From the NCBI GenBank assembly GCA_031418215.1, contig JANOXC010000154.1, positions 1-64,000 on the forward strand: a stretch of DNA of 64,000 nucleotides, written 5' to 3'. Made by a program: the position numbers and the translations under genes. The notes under the pieces are model-generated. The model saw only the letters and a list, made by a program, of their open reading frames with translations. It did not search any database and was not told the DNA's origin. This stretch comes from JANOXC01 sp031418215 (GTDB lineage Bacteria; Bacteroidota; Bacteroidia; AKYH767-A; OLB10). The first letter of the stretch is position 1. The number at the start of each line of letters is the position of its first letter. Shown piece by piece: positions 1-9,078 of the stretch.

Positions 1-118
1 TAGTGAGTAGTGAGTAGTGAGTAGTGAGTAGTGAGTAGTGAGTAGTGAGTAGTGAGTAGTGAGTAGTGAGTAGTGAGTAGTGAGTAGTGAGTAGTGAGTA
101 GTGAGTAGTGAGTAGTGA
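1..118. repeat. Tandem heptamer array (TAGTGAG)n
   Basis: Sixteen perfect copies of TAGTGAG followed by a partial copy (TAGTGA) fill the first 118 bases, and the array runs off the left edge, so its full length is unknown. Each unit carries TAG and TGA. Because the period is 7, every + frame meets stops, so it cannot be coding on this strand. It lies downstream of the minus-strand membrane protein gene. It is a simple-sequence array with no visible gene. Confidence 0.95.
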
Positions 119-145
119 AAAAAATAAAAATTCAAACATCAAAAC

Positions 146-841
146 TCAAACATTTATTTTAATAATTGCAAATTCTTCCAATCGCTTTCCCTTCTTGAGT
201 TTTTTTCTGAATTTACTTGTTGTATATATGATTACCGGAGTAAAAACAATTGTTGGAGCCAACCATAAAACAAAGGAAGGCTGAAAGGTTACAACATTAA
301 CAAGAAAGGCTGTTGTTGCTGCTATATATCCGCCAATCATGCCTGATATGTGAATGTATAGCCATCCGTTTTTTCCTTGATAGCCTGATATATATTTTTT
401 TATTACCTGGTAATTGCCCCACAACCCGATACTGCCAAATGCCATGGCAACGATTCCGAAGGATTCCTGTTGCAAGAAATAATAATTGATGCCCCAAATC
501 AGCATACAAATATTGAAGATGGTTGTTGTGATGGAAATAAACCAATCCAACGTCACTGCTTTTTGTCCATTGCCTAATTTTTTGAGATATAACGCACGAT
601 AACCTATGGCAATGCTATGGTAACTAAAAACTCCAATCATCAGCAGGAAAGGGATGTTTTCATAAATGGAAAGATAAACTGAGGATACAAACACCACAGT
701 CATTGAAATAAAAAATATTTTGCCGGCTAAGCGATGCAGCCTATTTCCGTTCTGATTAAACATGGCGATGGGTCCTGTTAAAAGAGCCAGCCCGCCGTTA
801 ATGATGTGCATTAGCAATAAATACTGTTTAATTTGCTCCAT
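146..841 (-). CDS. DUF2306-like multi-pass membrane protein
   Basis: A protein of 231 residues if it starts at the ATG at 839-841 (MEQIKQYLL). The frame stays open 32 codons further upstream, but that extension is Cys-rich and does not look like protein, so the inner start is preferred. About six or seven hydrophobic segments alternate with short polar loops. A segment reading NRLHRLAGKIFF after the first helix resembles the conserved H-G-K/R region of DUF2306-type membrane proteins. The C-terminus is basic (FRKKLKKGKRLEE). It follows the LytTR gene on the same strand and is probably its operon partner. The function is unknown and the family assignment is by general resemblance. Confidence 0.6.
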   Translation of the reverse strand: MEQIKQYLLLMHIINGGLALLTGPIAMFNQNGNRLHRLAGKIFFISMTVVFVSSVYLSIYENIPFLLMIGVFSYHSIAIGYRALYLKKLGNGQKAVTLDWFISITTTIFNICMLIWGINYYFLQQESFGIVAMAFGSIGLWGNYQVIKKYISGYQGKNGWLYIHISGMIGGYIAATTAFLVNVVTFQPSFVLWLAPTIVFTPVIIYTTSKFRKKLKKGKRLEEFAIIKINV

Positions 842-965
842 GTCAAGTCCGTTTATTTCCCGCAAAACAACAATGCATCCCATGTATTTACAAGTGCATC
901 GGGACGAATGACAAGAAAAAGGGATGAATGGAAACAAATTGGGATGAAAGGCAAAGGACTTGGGA

Positions 966-1826
966 TTAACGGACCAGTCGCAAATTGATTTCCTGGTTCA
1001 TTGAGCGAGCAACCGGAACTTGTTCTGCTATATTTTCCAGTATTAAACGATAGCCCTGTGCATTTCCGGCAACTTTAACGACCTTCTCAAGATTCACAAT
1101 ATAGGTACGGTGACATCTGTAAAACTGACTAAATAACTTCAGGTTTCCCTGTACATTGCGTAAAGTGGTACGGATAATTTTCTTTTCTATTCCTTCGCCA
1201 TTACTATAAAACACCTCCACATAATTATCAGCTGCGGTAACATAACAAATACTCCTGGCCTCCACAGTTAAATTGTCTTTTTCATTTTCGGCAAAAATGG
1301 TAACCAGTTCCCCTTCTTTTGACTGTAGCCGCTCTTTATGATACAAATTCTCAGTCATGTTTTTAGCAGCTGAAAGGTTCCTCCGCAATAAAATATTTTG
1401 CTTGGTAATAATCAACACACAAACAGGAAAGGATGCAACGGCCAATGTAATAAGCTCGAAATTCAATAATCCTTTCCAGCTCATCCTTTCATAACCCAGC
1501 CACACTGTTAATAGCAGGTTACCTGTTGCGACCAGAAAAATCATAAACTGAATATATATAATCTCATGGAGCAATGTCCACTTCGCTTCATTGAATATGC
1601 GCGGAAATAATTTTGGTATGACAATATTGGTGATGGAAGCTATAATAAATGTTACTCCACCATAGCCGGCAGCAACAAATATTTGTTGGTCACCGATGTT
1701 GCTCATACCAAATGGCTTGAAAAATGCCAGGAAAAAAAACACAAATAGGGAAATACCAGTAACTGTTAAAAATCTTTTGCTGAAGTTCTCTGAATAAGGA
1801 AAAGGCTGTTGTAAAAAAGTGATCAT
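966..1826 (-). CDS. Membrane-anchored LytTR family DNA-binding regulator
   Basis: A 286-residue transcriptional regulator. The N-terminal half (roughly residues 20-145) has four hydrophobic segments. The C-terminal ~100 residues match the LytTR DNA-binding domain, with the hallmark pieces CYVTAADNYVEVFY, IIRTTLRNVQ, FYRCHRTYIVNLEKV and VPVARSMNQ. No receiver domain is present, so this is the membrane-LytTR type common in Bacteroidota, where the helices may sense a membrane signal. The DUF2306-like gene lies 124 bp downstream on the same strand and is a likely target or partner. The family is clear; the signal and targets are unknown. Confidence 0.88.
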   Translation of the reverse strand: MITFLQQPFPYSENFSKRFLTVTGISLFVFFFLAFFKPFGMSNIGDQQIFVAAGYGGVTFIIASITNIVIPKLFPRIFNEAKWTLLHEIIYIQFMIFLVATGNLLLTVWLGYERMSWKGLLNFELITLAVASFPVCVLIITKQNILLRRNLSAAKNMTENLYHKERLQSKEGELVTIFAENEKDNLTVEARSICYVTAADNYVEVFYSNGEGIEKKIIRTTLRNVQGNLKLFSQFYRCHRTYIVNLEKVVKVAGNAQGYRLILENIAEQVPVARSMNQEINLRLVR

Positions 1827-1871
1827 TGTAATAAAAAAATAGTATTAAAATAAAGTTGAACCCGCCTGGTT

Positions 1872-4598
1872 TTACTGCAGATATTTATCCTGAAAAAACA
1901 TGGCATATTTCTGAATATCCTTTGTTTGTGCAAGCTGCGTGAGGTTTGTTGGTGATATTACAAAAAACTGTGTGCTTCCGCCGGCTAATAAAATTAGTAC
2001 GTTGGGATCCTGAGTGATGCTGGTATAATAACTCATTGCTGACTCTTTATTGGTAAACCCTGACACAGCAATGTATAACCATGAAAGATCAATGTTCCCG
2101 GTTTGAATCTGTAAGTTAGCTGCTTTGAAGTTGTTGTTATTAAATGAAATGATTTTGTTTTTATTGTCATTCACATTAATACCCGCATCCCTTCTGGCCA
2201 ATATTAAAAACATATGCGGACTTTCCGGTGCGTATGAAAAAGCAGTACTGTCAATAACTGCATTAAGACTGCTATTTGACTGCAATGAGTCATTTGCTGT
2301 TGCAGTGGCTTGCCTGGCCTTAATAAACGCTAATATATCTTTTGCACGAAAGCTTACGGTGTCTTTTGGATATGAACGAACCACTTCTTCCAAAGCAATT
2401 TCAAAATTATTTATTGATTGCGTTTTCCCAATTGCCAGTGCTTTGAGCAAAGCAAACTTTCCTGCCAACGGGTTGTTTTTGGGAAACAAGGTGTCTGCCA
2501 GTGTTTTTCTATCTATCACATCACCATACTGGCCATTGAGGTAAGCACGGTAAGTGTTTTCGTAATACACTTGTAATACAGCTGTTTTCTTTTTTGCTTC
2601 TGCAAAATAATTCGGGTTAAGGATTAACTTGCTGTATTCCGACTCAGGATAATTCTTCACCAAGAAATCCTTGTACCTTGCAGCATTCACGGAATCATTC
2701 AATGCTGCATATAATCGGTAGAGATTATAATAGGAAGGAAGTTTATATTTATTATCGGGGAAGCGCGAATCAAGTGTTTCAAAACTTTTAACTGATTCCG
2801 GGAAATTCCCTAATTGTTCTTTATATATAATGCCAACATTATAGTACGCTTCTATAACTTTTGCGTTTGACTCCTTTCGTTGTGCATCGCTTGTTGGAAC
2901 GGATTTTAAATAGGCTACTTTTCTTTTATCAGCATCAAGGCTGGCCAGTGAGTCTGCCATTGCAATTTGCGAATCGGCAAGGCTGTCTATTGAACCGACC
3001 GATGAGCCATCCTCCTCTTGAACTGTTGACTCTGCCTCTTTATCAACCCTTCGCCAGTTATCCTCCAGCTTTCGGAACCCCCATTTTTTCATGAACTCTT
3101 TTATCCCTGCACTCATGGAGGCTGCATTATAAAAATACCAAGCCCCTTGTTGTGTAGCGGAGGGTTGCCTATAGTTGCGCGGCTGACTTTTCAATTGCTT
3201 TTCTTCCAATCCCTGTTGCTCTTCCATTCGCTGCGCTTCCTCCTTAATCATTCTTTGCCTGTCCTTTTCCTCCGTTTCGCGCTGAATCACTGCATCTATC
3301 CTTGCCTCTTGTTCAGCAAAGGAGAGTCGCGATAATCCCTGAAGACTATCTTCCATCATGATAATTCGTAAATTCTTTACCAGCCTTTCTAAACTATTTC
3401 GACGTTGCAAAATTTCATAATAATCCGGATGTTCATTACTTAAAACCACAATACAGCTATCGTAATAATCAGAGGCAGGAACATATTCAGGGCGTGCATA
3501 ATATATATCGCCAAGCGTTTTATAACTCATGGCTTTCTGATTGGTATTGTTGGTGCCTGCCGACAATGACAAATTCAAGTAGTCAATAGCCTCCTCTTCC
3601 TTTTTCTCCTGTTGGGCAATCCCGGCCAATGCATAATATATTTGATCCATGTATTCTGCATTCTTATCATCCTTTAGCATCTTCATCAACTCCCGCTTTA
3701 CGGACTCACCATTTTCACTATTCACATCAAAACAACGTGCACGGTTGATACGTGCATTAAATGCCAGTTCATAAGGAGGATTTAACCTGATGACTTTTGA
3801 ATAAGCGGCAAATGCAAGCTTTGTGCTGTCTTGTTTTTGCAATAACTGAGCGAGAATGAAATAATAACGGGCGCGTGAATCTTTTTTCTTTGTGTAAATT
3901 GCTGCATGCTCAATTTCTTCAATTGCTTTGGGTATGTTTTTTTGCATCAAATAAAAACTAGCTGCTGTAGCGGCATAGTCTCCTTTCAGACGAACAGGAA
4001 AATTTTTGTCGTTCTTTAAAAAGTCAAGGAGATACTCTGCATCAGTTGTTTTACCAAGTTCTAAATAGGATCGTGCAAGCCATACTAATGCATCATAACG
4101 TACGCCACCATCTTTATACTCCGATGAGGTATATTGAAAGGTTTCAATGGCTGTCCAGAAATCGTGTTTATAAAACTGCGCCTGCCCAATGATGAAATAA
4201 CAGTCTTCAATCCAAATATTTCTTTCCGCTAATTTCTCATTATGCTTGCTCTTAGCAACAATAGAATGACGTTGAATAGCAATAGATGCTTTTTTTATGG
4301 CTTCATCCATATCAGGAAAAATACCTTTTGCTGCGCCATCATCTCCATATTGGAAAACAGAAAGTACCCTGTCGTATTTATCCTGTTGTGCAGCGGCAAG
4401 CGTTACAGCTCCCTGTCGAACTCTTTCACGTGCATTGAAAAAGTAATTGTAATGGGTGGTAGTTCCGTGATAAGCGCAACTCACATAATTGTTTTTACGT
4501 GCGCCGCAGGAAGAAAAAAAGAGGATAAAAAGAAAGTAAAGGGGAACAAGTGTTCCGAACCCGATTTTTTTAAACTTATTGTTGCTTGGCACGTGCAT
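1872..4598 (-). CDS. porW: Type IX secretion/gliding TPR lipoprotein PorW/SprE
   Basis: A 908-residue protein starting MHVPSNNKFKK with a hydrophobic segment and a lipobox ending FFSSC (Cys31), so it should be a periplasm-facing lipoprotein. Downstream are many tetratricopeptide-like helical repeats (for example around IETFQYTSSEYKDGGVRYDALVWLARSYLELG), a Glu/Arg/Gln-rich linker in the middle (around residues 430-475), then more TPRs and a small C-terminal domain. The opening after the lipid Cys (NNYVSCAYHGTTTHYNYFFNA) and the architecture fit PorW/SprE, which is needed for type IX secretion and gliding in Bacteroidota. The gene is divergent from the M23 peptidase. Several surface proteins in this window carry sorting domains that this system would export. 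Confidence 0.85.
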   Translation of the reverse strand: MHVPSNNKFKKIGFGTLVPLYFLFILFFSSCGARKNNYVSCAYHGTTTHYNYFFNARERVRQGAVTLAAAQQDKYDRVLSVFQYGDDGAAKGIFPDMDEAIKKASIAIQRHSIVAKSKHNEKLAERNIWIEDCYFIIGQAQFYKHDFWTAIETFQYTSSEYKDGGVRYDALVWLARSYLELGKTTDAEYLLDFLKNDKNFPVRLKGDYAATAASFYLMQKNIPKAIEEIEHAAIYTKKKDSRARYYFILAQLLQKQDSTKLAFAAYSKVIRLNPPYELAFNARINRARCFDVNSENGESVKRELMKMLKDDKNAEYMDQIYYALAGIAQQEKKEEEAIDYLNLSLSAGTNNTNQKAMSYKTLGDIYYARPEYVPASDYYDSCIVVLSNEHPDYYEILQRRNSLERLVKNLRIIMMEDSLQGLSRLSFAEQEARIDAVIQRETEEKDRQRMIKEEAQRMEEQQGLEEKQLKSQPRNYRQPSATQQGAWYFYNAASMSAGIKEFMKKWGFRKLEDNWRRVDKEAESTVQEEDGSSVGSIDSLADSQIAMADSLASLDADKRKVAYLKSVPTSDAQRKESNAKVIEAYYNVGIIYKEQLGNFPESVKSFETLDSRFPDNKYKLPSYYNLYRLYAALNDSVNAARYKDFLVKNYPESEYSKLILNPNYFAEAKKKTAVLQVYYENTYRAYLNGQYGDVIDRKTLADTLFPKNNPLAGKFALLKALAIGKTQSINNFEIALEEVVRSYPKDTVSFRAKDILAFIKARQATATANDSLQSNSSLNAVIDSTAFSYAPESPHMFLILARRDAGINVNDNKNKIISFNNNNFKAANLQIQTGNIDLSWLYIAVSGFTNKESAMSYYTSITQDPNVLILLAGGSTQFFVISPTNLTQLAQTKDIQKYAMFFQDKYLQ

Positions 4599-4612
4599 TA
4601 AATTCTATTGGC

Positions 4613-4666
4613 CAAATATCGTAAATCCATAGTAATGAAGCATTATAAGCAATTTACCGATATTTG
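4613..4666. promoter_or_regulatory. Symmetric divergent promoter region (porW / M23 peptidase)
   Basis: The 73-bp gap between two divergent starts holds an inverted repeat: CAAATATCGTAAAT at 4613-4626 and ATTTACCGATATTTG at 4652-4666, identical when folded except for one extra base. Each arm ends in GATATTTG facing its own gene, close to the Bacteroidota -7 element TAnnTTTG. It may be a bidirectional promoter or an operator. Inferred from sequence symmetry only. Confidence 0.4.
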
Positions 4667-4671
4667 TAGTG

Positions 4672-5547
4672 ATGATTCCTGAACGTAAAAAACGTCAACG
4701 CATTGCACGCAAGCTTCGTAACAAGTTCAGGCTCGTTATTTTGAATGCCGAAACATTTGAAGAAAAGGCCGCTTTAAAGCTGTCTCCAATGAATGTTATT
4801 GTTTTTTTCGGCACCATTATGATCAGTCTGATTACAATTACGCTTTATGTAATTGCCTTTACCCCTCTCAGGGAGTACATACCCGGTTATGCAGATGTCA
4901 ACATGAGAAGGTCATTGGTGAAACTGGCGCTCAATGCCGATTCTTTATCAACGGAAATGCACGCTAACGACCTATATCTTGATAATTTCAGAAATATTCT
5001 TGAAGATCAGCCAACTAGTGCAAGACCGGTGGCTGATACTTCAGTTACTACTTTGTATGATTCGGTAAGGACTCTTCAGCGCTCTGAAGATGACTCACTA
5101 TTACGTAGGTTGGTGGAGTCGCAGGACCAGTATGAGTTATTATCAACAACTGAGAAACCTTTTGCAATTGGTATAGGGAGTTATGTTTTCTTTACTCCTG
5201 TAAAAGGAACGATTACCACCCCTTTCAATGCTCTTAAAAAACATTATGGGGTGGATATTGTAGCAGCGCCTGATGAAGTGATCAAATCAGCACTCGACGG
5301 CACTGTTTTATTTTCCAACTGGACATCAGAAACAGGATATGTAATTGGAGTTCAGCATAGCAATAATTTATTTACCATCTATAAACACAATTCAGCATTG
5401 CTTAAAAAAGTTGGCGATTACGTCAAAGCAGGTGAGGTTATTGCCATCATCGGAAATACCGGTGAATTCACCACCGGGCCCCATCTACATTTTGAGTTGT
5501 GGTATAATGGCAGTCCGGTAAATCCAATGGATTATATTGCTTTCTAA
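4672..5547 (+). CDS. M23 family peptidoglycan metallopeptidase, membrane-anchored
   Basis: A 291-residue cell-wall endopeptidase of the LytM/M23 class. A very basic cytoplasmic N-terminus is followed by one membrane helix (about residues 41-62), a linker, and a C-terminal M23 domain. The zinc and catalytic residues are visible: His191 and Asp195 in HYGVD, His239 in YKHN, and His271/His273 in HLHFE. A GTG codon lies directly before the ATG used here; the ATG is preferred. The cytoplasmic basic tail plus single helix is the usual layout of Bacteroidota M23 proteins that act on peptidoglycan from the inner membrane. It is divergent from porW and 48 bp upstream of dxr. Confidence 0.9.
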   Translation: MIPERKKRQRIARKLRNKFRLVILNAETFEEKAALKLSPMNVIVFFGTIMISLITITLYVIAFTPLREYIPGYADVNMRRSLVKLALNADSLSTEMHANDLYLDNFRNILEDQPTSARPVADTSVTTLYDSVRTLQRSEDDSLLRRLVESQDQYELLSTTEKPFAIGIGSYVFFTPVKGTITTPFNALKKHYGVDIVAAPDEVIKSALDGTVLFSNWTSETGYVIGVQHSNNLFTIYKHNSALLKKVGDYVKAGEVIAIIGNTGEFTTGPHLHFELWYNGSPVNPMDYIAF

Positions 5548-5595
5548 TAGTAAACAATGTGCTTACCATTATAACACCATACATTCGAAGCCTTT

Positions 5596-6792
5596 ATGAA
5601 GCCTGATCAACCACCAAAACGAAATATCGCCATTCTTGGATCAACAGGATCGATTGGCAAACAGGCACTTGAAGTGATTGCCGCCTACCCTGATTTTTTC
5701 CAGGTTGAACTTTTAACCTCCAATAAAAATGCTGATTTATTAATTGACCAGGCCAGACAATTCAAGCCTAACACGGTAGTCATTTGCGATGAAACAAAAT
5801 ACGATTATGTAAAAAATGCTTTACGTGATGAGCCGGTAAAAATCTTTAGTGGAAATAAATCCATCATCCAGGCTTTGGAAATGGATTCAATTGATGTGGT
5901 GCTTACTGCTATGGTGGGTTTTGCGGGCCTGGAACCAACGATGGCGGCAATAAAAAACAAAAGAACGATTGCCCTTGCAAACAAAGAAACGCTGGTGGTA
6001 GCAGGAGAGCTGATTACGGCAATGGCAATGCAGGAAGGTGTTAATATTTATCCTGTTGACTCTGAGCATTCCGCCATTTTTCAATGCCTTGTAGGGGAGT
6101 TTCACAATCCCATTGAAAAAATATATTTAACAGCCTCCGGAGGCCCTTTCAGAGGTAAAGACCAGGCCTTTTTGTCGGGTGTGAAAAAGGAAAATGCCTT
6201 GAAACATCCTAACTGGGACATGGGTGCTAAAATCACCATTGATTCTGCCACACTGATGAATAAAGGGCTGGAGATGATTGAGGCTAAATGGCTTTTTGGG
6301 CTGAAACCGGAACAGATCGATGTAATTGTACATCCTCAATCAATCGTACACAGTATCGTACAATTCGAAGATGGCTCTATGAAGGCACAGATGGGGTTAC
6401 CTGATATGAAGCTGCCAATTCAATATGCTTTGGGATATCCTAAAAGACTAAAATCCGACTTCAAACGTTTTAATTTCATCAACTACCCATCCCTCACCTT
6501 TGAACAACCGGATAGAACGACTTTTCGTTGTCTCTCTTTAGCAGAGGAGGCGATGGGAAAGGGCGGAAATATGTCATGTATTATGAATGCCGCCAATGAA
6601 GTGGCTGTTGAGGCATTTCTGCACGATCAGATTGGATTTATTGAAATCCCACAACTCATTGAATCTTGTATGCGTGTCGTTAATTTTATCAGTATTCCAT
6701 CTTATAGTGACTATCAGGAAACCGATCGGTTGGCAAGAGCGAAAGCGAAAGAAATGATAGGGAGTAAAAAAAGTGTAATTTCGTCGACTTGA
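5596..6792 (+). CDS. dxr: 1-deoxy-D-xylulose-5-phosphate reductoisomerase
   Basis: A 398-residue enzyme making 2-C-methyl-D-erythritol 4-phosphate, the committed step of the MEP isoprenoid pathway (NADPH and divalent metal dependent, cytosolic). The NADPH-binding motif GSTGSIG is at residues 15-21. The conserved ANKET, DSEHSA (metal and catalytic region), LTASGGPF and NSATLMNKGLE-like (here DSATLMNKGLEMIEA) motifs are all present in order, and the length is normal. The neighbour rseP follows 76 bp downstream, an arrangement common in Bacteroidota and other bacteria. Confidence 0.98.
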   Translation: MKPDQPPKRNIAILGSTGSIGKQALEVIAAYPDFFQVELLTSNKNADLLIDQARQFKPNTVVICDETKYDYVKNALRDEPVKIFSGNKSIIQALEMDSIDVVLTAMVGFAGLEPTMAAIKNKRTIALANKETLVVAGELITAMAMQEGVNIYPVDSEHSAIFQCLVGEFHNPIEKIYLTASGGPFRGKDQAFLSGVKKENALKHPNWDMGAKITIDSATLMNKGLEMIEAKWLFGLKPEQIDVIVHPQSIVHSIVQFEDGSMKAQMGLPDMKLPIQYALGYPKRLKSDFKRFNFINYPSLTFEQPDRTTFRCLSLAEEAMGKGGNMSCIMNAANEVAVEAFLHDQIGFIEIPQLIESCMRVVNFISIPSYSDYQETDRLARAKAKEMIGSKKSVISST

Positions 6793-6868
6793 AAAAAAAC
6801 AGCCCGGTACAACTAAATAACTTTTACCGGCATTCTCACACTCACTAATTCTAACAAAAAAATAATTA

Positions 6869-8206
6869 ATGACGGGTTTAATAATGGCTGCTCAACTCAT
6901 ACTGGGATTATCAATCTTGGTTACCTTGCATGAGTTAGGGCATTTTTTGGCAGCACGTGCCTTTGGCATCAAAGTAGAAAAGTTTTATTTGTTCTTCGAC
7001 GCATGGGGATTTAAGTTCTTCAGCTTTAAAAAGGGGGATACGGAGTACGGTATGGGCTGGCTTCCATTGGGAGGTTACGTAAAGATAGCCGGAATGATCG
7101 ATGAAAGTCTTGACTCTTCTCAGCTTGCTGCTGAGCCTGAGCCATGGGAATTTCGGTCGAAGCCGGCCTGGCAGCGTTTGATTGTAATGCTTGCAGGTGT
7201 TACAATGAATGTGATATTAGGCGTTGCAATATTTTCCTCCATCTTAATCGGCTATAAAACAGAATATCTTCCGACATCTGAAGTCAATAAGGGGGAAGGT
7301 ATTTATGCTTATAAATTAGGAAAGGAACTTGGTTTACAAAACGGAGACAAGATTGTTGCCATCAATGGAAAACCATTTGAGCGATTTGACGACCTGCTTT
7401 CAACACGTGTTATTTTTGGTGCTTTGTTAACCGTGGAACGTAACGGACAACAATTGGAAATAACTATTCCCGATAATTTTTACCGAACTATTAATGCTGC
7501 CGGCCCAATGAATTTTATTGGAACCGGAAGTATTAATTATGATATCACGCAGGTTTCACCGGGTGAACCGGCCGAAAAAGCTGGTTTTAAAGAAGGTGAC
7601 AAAATCATTGCTATTGCAGGAAAACCAATCCTGGATGCCGACGATTTAAAGAATCAGATCTCCGTGCTGAAAGGTGGAAATATTATTGTGACAGTAGAAA
7701 GAGATCATCAAATGAAAGACCTTACTACTGCTATTTCACAGAAAGGCACTATTGGTATTGGTTATAATGCCAGCGCTCCGATGAATAAGAATTATCAAAT
7801 GCACCCTTATACAATATCAACTGCTTTGAAATTTGGCTCCAGTGATGCCCTCGAAGCACTGGTTTCGAATGCAAAAGGGCTTCGTAAGATTTTTACCGGT
7901 GAAGAAAAAGCAACGGACTCTGTACAGGGTCCCATTGGTATTGCACAAATTTATGGCGGCAAATGGAACTGGCCACGTTTTTGGACGATTACCGGCTTGC
8001 TTTCTATGGTACTTGCCCTGATGAATATTCTACCTATTCCGGCACTTGATGGCGGACATGTAATATTCCTGGGAATTGAAAGTATTACCCGTAAAAAGCT
8101 CAGTGATAAATTCATGGAGCGTGCCCAAATTGTTGGAATGGTTATTCTGCTTGCTTTAATGGCCTTTGCCATTGGCAATGATGTGTGGAAGCATGTGATT
8201 AACTAG
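6869..8206 (+). CDS. rseP: Site-2 (RIP) metalloprotease RseP
   Basis: A 445-residue intramembrane zinc protease. HELGH (residues 21-25) sits in the first membrane helix, and the second active-site element NILPIPALDGGH is in a C-terminal helix. Between them are two PDZ-like regions (around residues 135-180 and 215-275, with GLQNGDKIVAINGKP and GFKEGDKIIAIAGKP). RseP proteins cleave anti-sigma factors and leftover signal peptides within the membrane. This window also contains an ECF sigma/anti-sigma pair (18572-20253), so a link is possible but not shown. The ATG at 6869 is followed by a second in-frame ATG five codons later. Confidence 0.96.
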   Translation: MTGLIMAAQLILGLSILVTLHELGHFLAARAFGIKVEKFYLFFDAWGFKFFSFKKGDTEYGMGWLPLGGYVKIAGMIDESLDSSQLAAEPEPWEFRSKPAWQRLIVMLAGVTMNVILGVAIFSSILIGYKTEYLPTSEVNKGEGIYAYKLGKELGLQNGDKIVAINGKPFERFDDLLSTRVIFGALLTVERNGQQLEITIPDNFYRTINAAGPMNFIGTGSINYDITQVSPGEPAEKAGFKEGDKIIAIAGKPILDADDLKNQISVLKGGNIIVTVERDHQMKDLTTAISQKGTIGIGYNASAPMNKNYQMHPYTISTALKFGSSDALEALVSNAKGLRKIFTGEEKATDSVQGPIGIAQIYGGKWNWPRFWTITGLLSMVLALMNILPIPALDGGHVIFLGIESITRKKLSDKFMERAQIVGMVILLALMAFAIGNDVWKHVIN

Positions 8207-8295
8207 CCATCCTATATATTTATAATGGGCTCGACTTTGCCCTTTCTTAATTAGTTGCTTATTACTTTCTTTGATCTTATATATACATCAATACA

Positions 8296-9078
8296 TTGTC
8301 TGATAATTTTGAGATAAGGCTACCGCAATTTGAAGGTCCGTTTGACCTGTTGCTTTTTTTTATTGAACGCGACGAACTGGATATTCACGATATTCCAATT
8401 GCAGGAATTGTCAATGATTTTATGGAATACATGCATAGCATGAAAACCATGAATATTGAATTAGCCAGTGAATGGATTTTAGTTGCAGCGACATTGATGC
8501 GCATCAAAGCGAAAATGTTATTGCCAAGGTATGAAAAGGATGAACAGGGCAATGTTATTGATCCTCGTCAGGATTTAGTTCGCCAGCTGTTGGATTATAA
8601 ACAGTTTAAAGCTGCCGCGGAAGATTTACGTAATATGGAAGATGAACGCATGATGCGCTTTACACGTGGCAACCTGCAACAGGAATTATTGAAGATGGCC
8701 GGTGATATGGAAACCGGATATGCCGGTGAACTCAATCATCTTACTTTATATAAACTGATTGCTACCTTTGAAAAGGTAATGGTCCGTTTTGATGATATTC
8801 AAAACCGTGTGATACATACGGTAGTGCAGTATCCTTATACCTTAGACAGCCAGAAAGATTATATAAAAGAAAGATTAGTAAGAAAGCCGCAGATGAATTT
8901 TACCGAGCTTTTTGAAGATTGCACAAGCAGGATACATGCTGTATTTACTTTTCTTGCATTGCTTGAATTATTACAGACACGAAACATCGTGATTTTTTTA
9001 GGTGAAGGATTTAACAGTTTTGTAGTAAGCACCACGGAAGCAGCACCTCAACAGCAAAATCCTGCCGATGCAGAATAA
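8296..9078 (+). CDS. scpA: Segregation and condensation protein A
   Basis: A 260-residue kleisin of the bacterial SMC-ScpAB condensin. It begins with the family signature FEIRLPQFEGPFDLLLFFIERDELDIHDIPIA and ends with a winged-helix-like segment (FLALLELLQTRNIVI). The best start is a TTG at 8296, directly before SDNFEI; no ATG lies close enough to give the conserved N-terminus. The 3' end overlaps the next gene by 11 bp, so the two are probably translationally coupled. scpB is not in the window. Confidence 0.95.
   Translation: MSDNFEIRLPQFEGPFDLLLFFIERDELDIHDIPIAGIVNDFMEYMHSMKTMNIELASEWILVAATLMRIKAKMLLPRYEKDEQGNVIDPRQDLVRQLLDYKQFKAAAEDLRNMEDERMMRFTRGNLQQELLKMAGDMETGYAGELNHLTLYKLIATFEKVMVRFDDIQNRVIHTVVQYPYTLDSQKDYIKERLVRKPQMNFTELFEDCTSRIHAVFTFLALLELLQTRNIVIFLGEGFNSFVVSTTEAAPQQQNPADAE

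Noticed and set aside
2125..2544. 139-residue frame opposite porW
   Set aside because: Inside the TPR protein on the other strand, no domain or start signal; shadow frame.
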